A stretch of DNA of 64,000 nt from assembly GCF_013337685.1 (NCBI RefSeq), contig NZ_SUQN01000003.1, forward strand, positions 1 to 64,000, written 5' to 3'. This DNA comes from Citrobacter gillenii. GTDB lineage: Bacteria > Pseudomonadota > Gammaproteobacteria > Enterobacterales > Enterobacteriaceae. This document shows positions 37,685 to 47,862 of this stretch, piece by piece (the stretch's first letter is position 1; each line of letters starts with the position of its first letter). Under the pieces are notes generated by a model. The model was not told where the DNA came from and did no database searches. It saw only the letters and a program-made list of their open reading frames with translations. The position numbers were made by a program, and so were the translations under genes.

Positions 37685-38842
37685 TCAATGCTGTTCATCC
37701 AGCTGTAACGCCACATACAGCAATAACCTGTCGTCGAAATTTCCCAAATCCAACCCGGTAAGCTCAGAGATACGATTCAGACGATATTCCAGCGTATTGC
37801 GGTGGATAAACAACGCTTTTGACGTCGCCAGCGGCTGCACGTTATGGCGAAACCATGCCGCTAACGTCCGACGCAGTAACCCATTATTATCCATTGCTTT
37901 TAGCCGTACCAGCGGACGCGCCAGCTCGTTGGCCTGCCAGCCGCCGCGCAGGCTGTCCAGTAACACCGGCAGCATCAAATCCTGATAGAAATAGCTGCGG
38001 TTTTCCGGCATACGCTGCTTACCGACCATCATCGTCGTCCGCGCCGTGCGGTAAGAACGGGCAATGCTGCCTGGTCCAGTAAAGAAGTTACCCAGCGACA
38101 CGCGAAAACGCAGCTGTCCGTTCTCTTTCATGCGAGCGATAAGCTGCTCTACGCGCTTGCGGTGATCTTCCGCGTCCCAACGGCCAAACTGATTAAGAGC
38201 GGGTTTCAGCACCACCATCTCGGTCAGTGACACAATCGCAATCAGGTTGTTACGCTCTGGCGTGGTCAATGCATTCTGTAGCTGCTGCAGTTCTGCCATC
38301 GCGCTGTCAACGCCCAGTTGGCCGCTATCGACTTCCAGCACCGCTACCACGCGCGGCTGGTTCAAATCAATGCCTAAACGCTGTGCCCATTCCATCAGCG
38401 CGGGCGTATTTTCCTCCGCCTGAATCAGGTTCATGACCAGCTCTTCACGCAGACGGCTGTCCTGCGCCAGCAGGTGCATCAGACGCGACTGCTCCAGCAT
38501 CATTTCGGCGGTCATACACACCAGCTCGCCGTATTTGCGCAGATGCTCCGGCTCGCCGGTTAAGCCAATGACGCCAACAATTTCACCTTCGAGTCGTAGC
38601 GGCAGGTTTATCCCCTGTCGTACGCCGTGCAAATGCTTCGCGACCGCATCGTCAATATCTACCACCCGGCCCTGTGAAAGCACCAGCAGTGCACCTTCGT
38701 GCAATTCACCAATACGCTCGCGATCGCCGCTACCAATGATCCGCCCACGGGCATCCATTACGTTGATATTGGTATCGATGATGCGCATCGTGCGCGCCAC
38801 AATATCCTGCGCCATTTTGGTATCAAGATGCCAGCCAGCCAT
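37685..38842 (-). CDS. cdaR: Sugar-diacid utilisation regulator CdaR (SdaR)
   Basis: Transcription activator for glucarate, galactarate and glycerate catabolism. An N-terminal sugar-diacid recognition domain (about 5-140) is followed by a GGDEF-like middle region and a C-terminal PucR-type helix-turn-helix (about 325-380, with ATSKALFIHRNTLEYRL). The start MAGWHLDTK at 38842 behind AGGAGG gives 385 residues, as in E. coli; the upstream open frame is not used. No sugar-diacid genes are nearby, so it acts in trans. Confidence 0.96.
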   Translation of the reverse strand: MAGWHLDTKMAQDIVARTMRIIDTNINVMDARGRIIGSGDRERIGELHEGALLVLSQGRVVDIDDAVAKHLHGVRQGINLPLRLEGEIVGVIGLTGEPEHLRKYGELVCMTAEMMLEQSRLMHLLAQDSRLREELVMNLIQAEENTPALMEWAQRLGIDLNQPRVVAVLEVDSGQLGVDSAMAELQQLQNALTTPERNNLIAIVSLTEMVVLKPALNQFGRWDAEDHRKRVEQLIARMKENGQLRFRVSLGNFFTGPGSIARSYRTARTTMMVGKQRMPENRSYFYQDLMLPVLLDSLRGGWQANELARPLVRLKAMDNNGLLRRTLAAWFRHNVQPLATSKALFIHRNTLEYRLNRISELTGLDLGNFDDRLLLYVALQLDEQH

Positions 38843-38946
38843 AAACCCCTCCTGTGAGCAATGCTCAGCATAAGGAAGATAATAATCGGCGGCATTGTGC
38901 AGATGCACAAACTGAAGGAGAGAAGTATGGAGTTGTGGGAGGGTTC

Positions 38947-38984
38947 ACAAAAAGAAACCCCTCCCCGCTGCCGGGAAGGGGTTT
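38947..38984 (-). terminator. Terminator after degP
   Basis: On the minus strand AAACCCCTTCCCGG pairs with the opposite CGGGGAGGGGTTT arm (one mismatch region) and is followed by CTTTTTGTG. It lies 9 bp beyond the degP stop. Confidence 0.85.
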
Positions 38985-38992
38985 AGAGAGGC

Positions 38993-40426
38993 TTACTGCA
39001 TCAACAGATAGATGGAGCTGTCACCACGCTGAATATTCAGCGCCAGAACAGCCGGTTTGCTGTCGAGGATTTTGCGCAGTTCGGCAATGTTTTTCACCGG
39101 CTGCTGGTTAGCTCCGATAATTACATCCCCTTTCTTCAGGCCAATCATCGCTGCCGGCGTTTTTGGTTTTACATCGCTGACCACGACACCTTTGTCCTGA
39201 CCTTTGTTGCTCATATCCGCCCCTTCAATACCTTTGAAGATGGAGCTGGAATCAACCTGAGTCTGGCTGCTCTGCTGCAGTTCCAGATTCACCGTCACAG
39301 GTTTACCGTCACGCAGCAGGCCAAGGCTGATTTTGCTGCCTACCGGCATCGTACCCACCTGCGCACGCAGCGCGGCGAAGCTGCTGATCGGCTTACCGTT
39401 CAGCGAGGTAATCACGTCACCGGCTTTAATACCCGCCTTCGCTGCGGAAGAGTTCGGCATCACCTGGCTGACGAATGCCCCACGCTGGGCATCCACTTTC
39501 ATCGCTTTCGCCAGCTCAGAGCTCAGCTCTGTCCCCATAATTCCCAGCTCACCGCGTTTCACCTGACCGAACTCAACCATCTGCGAGGTCAGGTTTTTCA
39601 CCATGTTGCTTGGGATAGCAAAACCGATACCGATATTGCCACCGTCCGGCGCGAGGATCGCGGTGTTAATACCGATCAGTTCACCGTTCAGGTTGACCAG
39701 TGCGCCACCGGAGTTACCACGGTTGATCGCCGCATCGGTCTGGATAAAGTTTTCATAGTTTTCTGCGTTCAGGCCGCTACGACCCAGTGCAGAAACAATA
39801 CCGGAGGTCACCGTTTCACCGAGTCCAAACGGGTTACCAATCGCCACGGTATAATCACCCACGCGCAGCGCATCGGAGTCTGCCAACTTGATTGCAGTCA
39901 GGTTCTTCGGATCCTGAATCTGAATCAGCGCAATGTCAGAACGCGGGTCTTTGCCGACCATTTTCGCGTCAAATTTACGCCCGTCGCTCAGTTGGACTTT
40001 AATCACTGTGGCGTTATCCACCACGTGGTTGTTAGTCACAACATAACCTTTTGCAGCATCGATAATCACGCCGGAACCCAGCGCCATAAATTTCTGCTGC
40101 TGACCGCCGCCATTACCCGCGCCCGGTGCGCCTTCCTGACAGAATGGGGAACTCTGGAACGGAGAACCGTCCTGGCAGAACGGGGAGTTATCCCCAAAGA
40201 ACTGCTGGAAATTACGCGGCATACGCGGCGTATTCACCGTCGTGCTCCCCTCGACATTAATACTCACCACCGATGGCATCACTTTTTCGAGCATCGGGGC
40301 CAGACTTGGCATCTGTTGAGCCGTGGTTGCTGAAGACGCAGTCTCAGCCGCCGTTGCAGACAGAGGGGACAACGCCAAACCTAAACTCAGAGCCAGTGCA
40401 CTCATTGCTAATGTGGTTTTTTTCAT
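38993..40426 (-). CDS. degP: Periplasmic serine protease/chaperone DegP (HtrA)
   Basis: Cage-forming protease-chaperone for misfolded envelope proteins. The signal peptide is residues 1-26 (ATA/AETA). The trypsin-like domain has its triad in TNNHVVDN (His), PRSDIALI (Asp) and GNSGGALV (Ser), followed by two PDZ domains. The LA loop carries a cysteine pair (SPFCQDG and SPFCQEG). Its 477 residues compare with 474 in E. coli, from small insertions near the N-terminus and the LA loop. The start at 40426 is favoured over a Met three codons upstream. Confidence 0.97.
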   Translation of the reverse strand: MKKTTLAMSALALSLGLALSPLSATAAETASSATTAQQMPSLAPMLEKVMPSVVSINVEGSTTVNTPRMPRNFQQFFGDNSPFCQDGSPFQSSPFCQEGAPGAGNGGGQQQKFMALGSGVIIDAAKGYVVTNNHVVDNATVIKVQLSDGRKFDAKMVGKDPRSDIALIQIQDPKNLTAIKLADSDALRVGDYTVAIGNPFGLGETVTSGIVSALGRSGLNAENYENFIQTDAAINRGNSGGALVNLNGELIGINTAILAPDGGNIGIGFAIPSNMVKNLTSQMVEFGQVKRGELGIMGTELSSELAKAMKVDAQRGAFVSQVMPNSSAAKAGIKAGDVITSLNGKPISSFAALRAQVGTMPVGSKISLGLLRDGKPVTVNLELQQSSQTQVDSSSIFKGIEGADMSNKGQDKGVVVSDVKPKTPAAMIGLKKGDVIIGANQQPVKNIAELRKILDSKPAVLALNIQRGDSSIYLLMQ

Positions 40427-40471
40427 GTGTTTCATTCTCGATTAACTGATAACGCAAAATTGCTGTATACG

Positions 40472-40499
40472 TCAGAGTCGTTTTATCGCGCTAAGTTCC
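40472..40499 (-). promoter_or_regulatory. Sigma-E promoter of degP
   Basis: On the minus strand GGAACTT (40493-40499) is followed, after 16 bp, by TCTGA (40472-40476). This matches the sigma-E promoter known for degP in E. coli. It lies about 45-70 bp before the degP start. A Cpx box is expected further upstream (40500-40555), but I see no clean GTAAA repeat pair. Confidence 0.85.
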
Positions 40500-40555
40500 A
40501 GAATAAACTTTAAGGAAAAAGTAAAATTTTATTGTCCGTCTTTACAAATGGATGT

Positions 40556-42073
40556 TTATTGTTCTACCGCCATCAACCGTCGATATTCATCCCAGGCATA
40601 CAAATCGGTCATCCCGCTGATATAATCCTGGATCAGGCGGCAGCGATAATAATATTCCAGTACCGGGTACTCGGCAGACGTCGGTGATATTTTACTGACC
40701 ACTTCGACATAAGCAAGTCGATGGCGCGTAGAGAGCTTTTGAAATAATCGTGACTCAATGGGGAACTGTTTTAATCTTTCGTTTTGAACAAGTGTAGAAA
40801 AATCGGCAAGCGCCATCTTTAATAACGGCTGATAAATCTCCAGCAGGCCACTGATCACCCGATACCCCTGTAATTCCAGTTGCTCGACATCAGGATGGCT
40901 AAATACATGTTTCATCGCCACATTTTTATAGACTCCCAGCAATTGGCTGAAGCTGCTGGCGTCTTCTAACAGGGCGTGATTAAAGCTACCCTCAAAAATC
41001 TGCGGTAAATTATCAATAAAACGCTGCGCGGCGTAGGGCACAAGTTTATTTAGCGTGTTGACCCGCAAATACATAAAGAACTGATCTTCTGTACTACGAC
41101 TTAATGTATTTGAGCGCGATTTTTCCCACGCGTTCTCCACGACCTGACTAAACAGGGAGCCTTTTTCATGTTGTCCCCAGGCCTCATACAGATGATGATA
41201 CAGTTGCTCGACACTGAAGATTCTTTTCTCCACGGCATCTTCAAGATCGGCCACGCAATAAGAGATATCGTCAGCGGCTTCCATAATCCAGGTTAATGGA
41301 AAACGACTGTAAGGTGCTAATGATAACTCTTTACGTAACCGCTCAATATACGGTTCCTCGGAAAGGTAATAGCCCGGTTTCTTCATTAAATAGTTATGCG
41401 TTGCTGGCGTCTCTCCACGCCACCACGCCGGACGAGTATATTTTAAAATACCGCCGACCTGCGCCCACGTCAGATTCATTCGCATCAAAGTGTGCACAAG
41501 ACGAATACCCTGCGCATTTCCTTCAAAATGGCACAGATCCTGACGCACCTTGCGGCGAATGTCATTGAGCGACTCTTCACCTTCACGCAAACGTAGCGCC
41601 GCGATCAGGCAGCGATCGTCGCTGAGAGGCTGGCTTTCCGCATCGGCGGGGAAAAGGCGCTGGCGAAACCAGTCGTTAATCGCCGCTTCACCAAAGTGAC
41701 CAAACGGTGGATTACCGATGTCATGCATCAGGCAGGACATTTCGACCACGCTTTCAAAAGGACCGGTTAATTCATCCAGGCCGTACTGCTCTAACAGTTT
41801 TAGCTCTTTCAGTCGGCTGAGGATCTCTTTGGCGATGTAGCGCCCTACCTGCTGAACTTCCATCGAGTGCGTCAGACGTGTCCGCACTGCGGCGTTGCGC
41901 TCCAGCGGAAAGACCTGGGTTTTTTGCTGCAGTCGGCGGATAGCCGGAGAATTGATAATACGTCCACGATCGCTTTCGAAAATTCGCAGGATCTCATGCT
42001 CAGATTTTGCACCCTGCGGCGAACGGTAACGACGATGCCAGTTTATTTTTTTTCGAAAATCGATCTGTGCCAT
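40556..42073 (-). CDS. dgt: Deoxyguanosine triphosphate triphosphohydrolase
   Basis: HD-domain dNTPase that splits dGTP to deoxyguanosine and triphosphate, lowering dGTP pools. The HD motif residues are in [10 protein letters not shown] and [14 protein letters not shown]. Its 505 residues equal E. coli. It is divergent from mtn across 83 bp and lies upstream of degP on the same strand, with degP having its own sigma-E promoter. No irregularities. Confidence 0.97.
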   Translation of the reverse strand: MAQIDFRKKINWHRRYRSPQGAKSEHEILRIFESDRGRIINSPAIRRLQQKTQVFPLERNAAVRTRLTHSMEVQQVGRYIAKEILSRLKELKLLEQYGLDELTGPFESVVEMSCLMHDIGNPPFGHFGEAAINDWFRQRLFPADAESQPLSDDRCLIAALRLREGEESLNDIRRKVRQDLCHFEGNAQGIRLVHTLMRMNLTWAQVGGILKYTRPAWWRGETPATHNYLMKKPGYYLSEEPYIERLRKELSLAPYSRFPLTWIMEAADDISYCVADLEDAVEKRIFSVEQLYHHLYEAWGQHEKGSLFSQVVENAWEKSRSNTLSRSTEDQFFMYLRVNTLNKLVPYAAQRFIDNLPQIFEGSFNHALLEDASSFSQLLGVYKNVAMKHVFSHPDVEQLELQGYRVISGLLEIYQPLLKMALADFSTLVQNERLKQFPIESRLFQKLSTRHRLAYVEVVSKISPTSAEYPVLEYYYRCRLIQDYISGMTDLYAWDEYRRLMAVEQ

Positions 42074-42156
42074 GTCCTCTCCCGCCTGAGAAATGCGCTA
42101 CCCCTTAAGCGCATGATAGACTATGCCCTCAAATCTGGCTTATCGCGAGTAAATCT

Positions 42157-42855
42157 ATGAAAATCGGCATCATTGGTGCAATGGAAGAAGAAGTTACGCT
42201 GCTGCGTGACAAAATCGAAAACCGTCAGACTATCACCCTTGGCGGTTGTGAAATTTACACCGGCCAACTGAACGGGACTGAGGTTGCGCTACTGAAATCG
42301 GGCATCGGTAAAGTGGCTGCGGCGCTGGGCGCCACGCTGCTGCTGGAACGCTGCAAACCGGATGCCATCATTAATACGGGTTCTGCGGGCGGCCTGGCTT
42401 CTACGCTGAAAGTCGGCGATATCGTAGTCTCTGACGAAGCGCGTTATCACGACGCCGACGTCACTGCATTTGGCTATGAATTCGGTCAGTTACCAGGCTG
42501 CCCGGCAGGTTTTAAAGCCGACCCTGCGCTTATCGCCGCAGCGGAATCCTGCATTGCAGAACTGAACCTTAACGCCGTTCGTGGTCTTATCGTTAGCGGC
42601 GACGCCTTCATTAACGGCTCTGTTGGCCTGGCAAAAATTCAGCATAACTTCCCGCAGGCGATTGCCGTAGAAATGGAAGCCACCGCGATTGCACATGTTT
42701 GCCATAACTTTAACGTTCCGTTCGTGGTGGTTCGTGCCATCTCCGACGTTGCCGATCAGCAGTCCCACCTGAGCTTTGACGAATTCCTGGTGGTTGCCGC
42801 GAAGCAGTCAAGCCTGATGGTCGAAACGCTGGTACAGAAACTGGCGCATGGCTAA
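42157..42855 (+). CDS. mtnN: 5'-methylthioadenosine/S-adenosylhomocysteine nucleosidase
   Basis: Cleaves adenine from MTA, SAH and 5'-deoxyadenosine; the SAH branch feeds LuxS and AI-2. Phosphorylase-fold enzyme with the catalytic acids E12 (MEEEVT), E174 region ([11 protein letters not shown]) and D197 (RAISDVAD). Its 232 residues equal E. coli. It is also known as pfs/mtn. btuF overlaps its last 8 bp. Confidence 0.98.
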   Translation: MKIGIIGAMEEEVTLLRDKIENRQTITLGGCEIYTGQLNGTEVALLKSGIGKVAAALGATLLLERCKPDAIINTGSAGGLASTLKVGDIVVSDEARYHDADVTAFGYEFGQLPGCPAGFKADPALIAAAESCIAELNLNAVRGLIVSGDAFINGSVGLAKIQHNFPQAIAVEMEATAIAHVCHNFNVPFVVVRAISDVADQQSHLSFDEFLVVAAKQSSLMVETLVQKLAHG

Positions 42856-43648
42856 ATTCATCTCCAGGGCGCTGGTCGCCCTGCTTTTTACGCTTCCGGC
42901 GTGGCTTTATGCCGCTCCGCGTGTGGTTTCCCTCTCCCCTGCTAACACCGAACTTGCCTTTGCCGCCGGCATTACGCCCGTTGGCGTCAGCAGCTACTCA
43001 AATTATCCGCCCGAGGCCGAAAATATTGAAGAGGTCTCCACCTGGCAAGGCATGAATCTGGAACGCATCGTGGCGCTCAAACCGGATCTGGTCATCGCCT
43101 GGCGCGGAGGCAATGCCGAGCGGCAGGTGAATCAGCTAACCGCACTGGGGATTAAGGTTATCTGGGTGGATGCCGTCACCATCGAGCAGGTTGCCGACGC
43201 ACTGCGCCAGTTGGCACCGTGGAGCCCCAAGCCTGAGCAAGCAAAACAGGCCGCGCAAACATTGCTTGATGAGTATGCTTTACTAAAATCTCAGTATGCC
43301 AATAAACCAAAAAAACGGGTGTTTCTCCAGTTTGGTGCAAATCCTCTGTTTACCAGTGGAAAAGGCTCCCTTCAACACCAGGTTCTTGAGGTATGCGGGG
43401 GAGAAAACATCTTTGCTGGCAGCCGGGTTCCCTGGCCACAGGTCAGCCGTGAACAAGTACTGGCAAGAGCCCCCCAGGCAATCGTCGCCACCGGTGGTTC
43501 GGGCGAAAATCTTAAAATTGAGCAATACTGGGGAGAACAGTTAAAAATCCCGGTTATTATCCTTAATAGTGACTGGTTTGAACGCGCGAGCCCGCGTATT
43601 ATCCTCGCCGCAAAACAACTCTGTAATGCGCTTTCACAGATAAATTAG
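42848..43648 (+). CDS. btuF: Vitamin B12 periplasmic binding protein BtuF
   Basis: Delivers cobalamin to the BtuCD inner-membrane importer. The signal peptide is residues 1-22 (WLYA/APRVV), followed by a class III binding-protein fold of two lobes joined by a long helix. Its 266 residues equal E. coli. As in E. coli, btuCD is not adjacent. The start lies within the mtnN end (8-bp overlap), so it depends on that transcript; mtnN removes the 5'-deoxyadenosine produced by radical SAM enzymes, a loose functional link only. Confidence 0.97.
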   Translation: MAKFISRALVALLFTLPAWLYAAPRVVSLSPANTELAFAAGITPVGVSSYSNYPPEAENIEEVSTWQGMNLERIVALKPDLVIAWRGGNAERQVNQLTALGIKVIWVDAVTIEQVADALRQLAPWSPKPEQAKQAAQTLLDEYALLKSQYANKPKKRVFLQFGANPLFTSGKGSLQHQVLEVCGGENIFAGSRVPWPQVSREQVLARAPQAIVATGGSGENLKIEQYWGEQLKIPVIILNSDWFERASPRIILAAKQLCNALSQIN

Positions 43649-43686
43649 CGTCGGCCCCCCACCAGGTATGTTGTGAGGATTTAAGC

Positions 43687-44310
43687 ATGCTCGTCTATTG
43701 GCTGGATATTGTCGGTACTGCGGTATTTGCTATCTCTGGCGTATTACTGGCCGGGAAATTACGTATGGATCCGTTCGGCGTTCTGGTCCTCGGGGTGGTT
43801 ACCGCAGTCGGCGGCGGCACGATCCGCGATATGGCCCTGGATCATGGGCCGGTATTCTGGGTTAAAGATCCTACCGATCTGGTGGTTGCCATGATCACCA
43901 GCATGCTGACGATCGTATTGGTACGCCAGCCCAGACGTTTGCCTAAATGGATCCTTCCGGTGCTGGACGCCGTGGGTCTGGCGGTATTCGTCGGCATTGG
44001 CGTCAATAAGGCGTTCCTCGCCGGAACCGGTCCGCTGGTGGCGATTTGTATGGGGGTCATTACCGGCGTCGGCGGTGGGATCATACGCGACGTGTTGGCC
44101 CGTGAAGTGCCGATGATATTACGTACAGAAATCTATGCCACGGCCTGCATTATCGGCGGCATTGTTCACGCAACCGCGTTTTATACTTTCGCAATACCGC
44201 TGGAAAACGCCAGTATGATGGGGATGGTTGTCACGCTGGTTATTCGACTGGCCGCTATTCGCTGGCACTTAAAGCTACCGACATTTGCGCTGGATGATAA
44301 CGGACGTTGA
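43687..44310 (+). CDS. yadS: Inner-membrane protein YadS, UPF0126/TRIC family
   Basis: Membrane protein of 207 residues with about six or seven hydrophobic segments. It is composed of two homologous UPF0126 halves, each carrying a glycine-rich VGGGxxRD motif: VTAVGGGTIRDMAL near 36 and ITGVGGGIIRDVL near 122. The family is related to TRIC cation channels; the physiological substrate of YadS is not established. It starts 38 bp after btuF, possibly in the same transcript. A BIME follows. Confidence 0.92.
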   Translation: MLVYWLDIVGTAVFAISGVLLAGKLRMDPFGVLVLGVVTAVGGGTIRDMALDHGPVFWVKDPTDLVVAMITSMLTIVLVRQPRRLPKWILPVLDAVGLAVFVGIGVNKAFLAGTGPLVAICMGVITGVGGGIIRDVLAREVPMILRTEIYATACIIGGIVHATAFYTFAIPLENASMMGMVVTLVIRLAAIRWHLKLPTFALDDNGR

Positions 44311-44328
44311 TGTAACGATGCAGAACAT

Positions 44329-44398
44329 GTAGGCCGGATAAGGCGTTTACGCCGCCATCCGGCACATTGCCCGGTGGCGCTACGCTTACCGGGCCTAC
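44329..44398. repeat. BIME: two REP units between yadS and erpA
   Basis: GTAGGCCGGATAAGGCG...CATCCGGC (44329-44363) and the inverted GCCCGGTGGCG...CCGGGCCTAC (44369-44398), again between convergent genes. Confidence 0.94.
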
Positions 44399-44429
44399 AC
44401 CATCAGACCATCGGTATTGCAGACAGCAA

Positions 44430-44774
44430 TCAGATGCTGAAAGAAGAACCACACCCGCAGGTGCTTTTGGCGTTAGGGTTAGTCACCACGAAGCGGGAAC
44501 CTTCCAGACCTTCGGTATAGTCAACCGCGCCGCCCACCAGATACTGCAGGCTCATCGGATCAACCACCAGGCCAACGCCCTGTTTCTCAATAGTCATATC
44601 GCCATCATTCACCTGATCATCAAAGGTGAAACCATACTGGAAACCGCTGCAACCACCACCGGTGATATATACGCGCAATTTCAGATTCGGGTTATCTTCG
44701 TCAGCGATCAGGCTTTTTACTTTATTGGCTGCTGCTTCAGTAAATTGCAGTGGCAGCGCTACATCATCACTCAT
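44430..44774 (-). CDS. erpA: Iron-sulfur cluster insertion protein ErpA
   Basis: A-type carrier that hands Fe-S clusters to targets such as IspG and IspH of the isoprenoid pathway. The three cluster cysteines C42 (GGGCSGFQ), C106 and C108 (STCGCGSS) are present. The start MSDDVALPL at 44774 gives 114 residues as in E. coli; 15 extra codons upstream include the promoter and are rejected. It is convergent with yadS and downstream of clcA. Confidence 0.98.
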   Translation of the reverse strand: MSDDVALPLQFTEAAANKVKSLIADEDNPNLKLRVYITGGGCSGFQYGFTFDDQVNDGDMTIEKQGVGLVVDPMSLQYLVGGAVDYTEGLEGSRFVVTNPNAKSTCGCGSSFSI

Positions 44775-44807
44775 ATTTTGCTCCAAACGACATTGGCAAT
44801 TGGGCAA

Positions 44808-44813
44808 ATTATA
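44808..44813 (-). promoter_or_regulatory. Candidate -10 element of erpA
   Basis: TATAAT on the minus strand at 44808-44813, about 35 bp before the erpA start. The -35 at the expected spacing is poor, which would fit a regulated promoter; erpA is controlled by IscR in E. coli, but I cannot define an IscR site here. Confidence 0.45.
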
Positions 44814-44855
44814 ACCCAATAGTTAAGGCCATTATCTAATACCCTGGTATTTCGT

Positions 44856-46277
44856 TCAAGTATTCTCGCCAGCGGCTGTACTCTGGCTTTTCGCCGCCTG
44901 CTCCGCTTCCTGTTTTGCCAGCGTACGGGCAAGGATAGTCGAGTATAGCGGCTTTCCGCCCATAAATTGGGCTAATAGTGTTGCGCCAAGACAGGTAATA
45001 ATCATTGGCAAAATGAGCTGATAGTTATCGGTCATCTCCAGCACCAGCACGATGCCGGTGAGTGGCGCACGTACCGACGCCGCCAACAACGCCCCCATTC
45101 CGGCAATGGCAAACGTCCCAGCCTCCAGATGATACTGCGGAAATGAGGCCGCGGCCGCCATGCCGAACGCGGTACCGAGCAGTGTCCCCAGCGCCAGCAT
45201 CGGGGCGAAAATCCCGCCCGGCGCACCGGATGAGAAGCACAGCAGCGTGGTGATAACCCGGGCAATAAAAATAAACAGCAGGATACCGACGCTGAAATTG
45301 CCCGCGGCGGCGATAGGAATCAGGTTGAACCCACCGCCTGCGGCTTCCGGTTTAATTAAGCCCAGGATCCCACACAGGCCGCCAATCGCCCCGCCCATCA
45401 GCACCCATTTTTTAATGTCACCACCGTGAAACCGCTGAAACATATCCTGGGTGCGTAACACCAGGGTATTGAACAACGGTCCGACACAGCCAAAAATAAT
45501 CCCAAGGATCAGATACAGCCACAGGGTATTCACCGGCGCATTGGAGAGCTTCCCAACTTCAATAATCGGGGCCTCGCCGTTGAAAATACGAAACACAATG
45601 CTCGACATGATAACGCCGGTAAACACGGCTTTGATCGACACAAGGTTATAGCGAAACTGCGGACGCATCTCTTCCAGAATGAACAGGATGCCGGCCAGCG
45701 GCGCATTAAACGCCGCCGAAAGACCGGCAGCCGCACCGGTTGCCAGCAGGGTATGCCGCGCTTCAGCGCTGCGCATACGAAAGACATCCAGCACCATGCG
45801 CCCGATGTTACCGCCAATTTGCACCGTCGGCCCTTCACGACCGAGCACCATACCGGCCCCCAACGTCCCCATGCCGCCGATAAATTTTACCGGCAATACG
45901 CGCCACCAGCGCACCGGGCGCAGCTCTTCCAGCGCGCCTTCAATCTCAGGGATCCCCGAACCACCGGCCTCGGGTGCGAATTTACGCACCAGAAAATAGC
46001 CCACCATGGCCAGCAGCGCCGAGAGAATAAAGGCCAGCGGCCATACCAGAATGGCATGATCGGCAACCTGTACCAGTGCGCCAATGCGCAGGTTCTGTAC
46101 CCAGGTGACAGATTTCTCAAACGCCACGCCCACCAGCCCGGTCACGGTGCCAACCACGGCCGCCATAAAGAGGATCGCCAGCGGTGTCTTGTCCCGATCA
46201 AGGAGTCGACGGATCTGATCCCTGCGCCGTAAACGCACAATTTGCTGTGCTTCAAAAGAGGGAGAGTCTGTTTTCAT
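44856..46277 (-). CDS. clcA: H+/Cl- exchange transporter ClcA
   Basis: CLC-type 2 Cl-/1 H+ antiporter of the inner membrane, used in extreme acid resistance. The selectivity motif [12 protein letters not shown] includes S107, and GREGP holds the gating glutamate E148; the later GxFxP motif is in PGGIFAPML. Its 473 residues with 18 helices equal E. coli. It lies between divergent hemL and downstream erpA. Confidence 0.97.
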   Translation of the reverse strand: MKTDSPSFEAQQIVRLRRRDQIRRLLDRDKTPLAILFMAAVVGTVTGLVGVAFEKSVTWVQNLRIGALVQVADHAILVWPLAFILSALLAMVGYFLVRKFAPEAGGSGIPEIEGALEELRPVRWWRVLPVKFIGGMGTLGAGMVLGREGPTVQIGGNIGRMVLDVFRMRSAEARHTLLATGAAAGLSAAFNAPLAGILFILEEMRPQFRYNLVSIKAVFTGVIMSSIVFRIFNGEAPIIEVGKLSNAPVNTLWLYLILGIIFGCVGPLFNTLVLRTQDMFQRFHGGDIKKWVLMGGAIGGLCGILGLIKPEAAGGGFNLIPIAAAGNFSVGILLFIFIARVITTLLCFSSGAPGGIFAPMLALGTLLGTAFGMAAAASFPQYHLEAGTFAIAGMGALLAASVRAPLTGIVLVLEMTDNYQLILPMIITCLGATLLAQFMGGKPLYSTILARTLAKQEAEQAAKSQSTAAGENT

Positions 46278-46377
46278 CGGATGATCATTAATTGGTAATA
46301 CAAATACGGAGTCGGCATTCTACTCGCTCATTTTGTGAAAATCCCCTGCAAATCGTATTGTTTCCAATGCACAAAAC

Positions 46378-46406
46378 TTTCATAACCTTCACTGAATAAC
46401 TAGAAT
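46378..46406 (+). promoter_or_regulatory. Candidate hemL promoter
   Basis: TTTCAT (46378-46383) and TAGAAT (46401-46406) with a 17-bp spacer, 40 bp before hemL, followed by a GC-rich GCCCGC. A plausible but imperfect sigma-70 promoter. Confidence 0.4.
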
Positions 46407-46445
46407 AGCCCGCATTCACTTTTTCTACGAACCAGGACCCCATCC

Positions 46446-47726
46446 ATGAGTAAGTCTGAGAACCTCTACAGCGCAGCACGCGAACTGATCCCCGGCGGCG
46501 TTAACTCCCCTGTTCGCGCCTTTACCGGCGTGGGTGGTACTCCGCTGTTTATCGAAAAAGCAGATGGCGCGTATCTGTATGACGTCGATGGTAAAGCCTA
46601 CATCGATTACGTCGGATCCTGGGGCCCGATGGTGCTGGGTCATAACCACCCGGCGATCCGCAATGCGGTGATCGAAGCCGCCGAGCGCGGTCTGAGCTTT
46701 GGTGCACCGACCGAGATGGAAGTCAAAATGGCGGCGCTGGTTACCGAGCTTGTACCCACCATGGACATGGTGCGTATGGTCAACTCCGGTACCGAAGCGA
46801 CGATGAGCGCCATCCGTTTGGCGCGTGGCTTCACCGGGCGCGATAAAATCATCAAATTTGAAGGCTGCTATCACGGTCATGCCGACTGCTTGCTGGTAAA
46901 AGCAGGTTCCGGTGCGCTGACGCTGGGCCAGCCGAACTCACCGGGCGTTCCGGCAGATTTTGCCAAGCACACCCTGACCTGTACCTATAACGATCTCTCC
47001 TCGGTGCGGGCGGCATTCGAGCAGTATCCGCAGGACATTGCCTGCATCATCGTCGAGCCGGTCGCGGGCAACATGAACTGCATCCCGCCGCTGCCGGAAT
47101 TCCTGCCTGGCCTGCGCGCACTGTGCGACGAGTTCGGTGCGCTGTTTATCATCGACGAAGTGATGACCGGTTTCCGCGTCGCGCTGGCTGGCGCGCAGGA
47201 TTACTACGGCGTAGTGCCGGACCTGACCTGTCTGGGCAAAATCATCGGTGGTGGCATGCCTGTTGGCGCATTCGGCGGTCGTCGTGATGTGATGGACGCA
47301 CTGGCACCTACCGGCCCGGTTTACCAGGCGGGAACGCTGTCCGGTAACCCGATAGCCATGGCAGCAGGATTCGCCTGTCTGAACGAAGTTGCTCAGCCGG
47401 GAATTCATGAGACCTTAGATGACCTCACCACGCGTCTGGCAGAAGGTCTGCTGGAAGCCGCTCAGGAAGCCAATATTCCGCTGGTGGTGAACCATGTGGG
47501 CGGGATGTTCGGGATTTTCTTCACCGATGCCGAAACCGTGACCTGCTATCAGGACGTGATGGCATGTGACGTTGAGCGCTTCAAGCGCTTCTTCCACATG
47601 ATGCTGGATGAAGGTGTTTATCTGGCACCGTCCGCGTTTGAAGCGGGCTTTATGTCCGTGGCGCACAGCATGGAAGATATCAATAACACTGTCGACGCCG
47701 CGCGCCGGGTGTTTGCGAAGCTGTAA
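46446..47726 (+). CDS. hemL: Glutamate-1-semialdehyde 2,1-aminomutase
   Basis: PLP enzyme that isomerises glutamate-1-semialdehyde to 5-aminolevulinate, the start of tetrapyrrole synthesis. Class III aminotransferase fold with the PLP aspartate in FIIDEVMTG and the Schiff-base lysine in [11 protein letters not shown] (about 265). Its 426 residues equal E. coli. It is divergent from clcA and converges on fhuB across a REP cluster. No fimbrial cluster sits in that gap. Confidence 0.98.
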   Translation: MSKSENLYSAARELIPGGVNSPVRAFTGVGGTPLFIEKADGAYLYDVDGKAYIDYVGSWGPMVLGHNHPAIRNAVIEAAERGLSFGAPTEMEVKMAALVTELVPTMDMVRMVNSGTEATMSAIRLARGFTGRDKIIKFEGCYHGHADCLLVKAGSGALTLGQPNSPGVPADFAKHTLTCTYNDLSSVRAAFEQYPQDIACIIVEPVAGNMNCIPPLPEFLPGLRALCDEFGALFIIDEVMTGFRVALAGAQDYYGVVPDLTCLGKIIGGGMPVGAFGGRRDVMDALAPTGPVYQAGTLSGNPIAMAAGFACLNEVAQPGIHETLDDLTTRLAEGLLEAAQEANIPLVVNHVGGMFGIFFTDAETVTCYQDVMACDVERFKRFFHMMLDEGVYLAPSAFEAGFMSVAHSMEDINNTVDAARRVFAKL

Positions 47727-47747
47727 AAGATAACGTCCAGAAACAAC

Positions 47748-47858
47748 GTAGGCCGGGTAAGGCGAAGCCGTCACCCGGCTTTTTTATTGCCGGATAGCGA
47801 CGCAAAGCGTCTTATCCGGCCTACATGAAAGGGGTCCGTCCATAGGCCGCCATCCGGC
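47748..47858. repeat. REP cluster between hemL and fhuB
   Basis: Two full units, GTAGGCCGGGTAAGGCG...CACCCGGC (47748-47779) followed by TTTTTT, and GCCGGATAGCGACG...CTTATCCGGCCTAC (47789-47824), then a half unit AGGCCGCCATCCGGC (47843-47858). The last ends 5 bp before the fhuB stop. This cluster is the only content of the gap. Confidence 0.93.
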
Positions 47859-47862
47859 AAAC

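Noticed and set aside
40500-40555. Cpx box upstream of degP
   Set aside because: Expected from E. coli, but I could not find two GTAAA half-sites at the right spacing.
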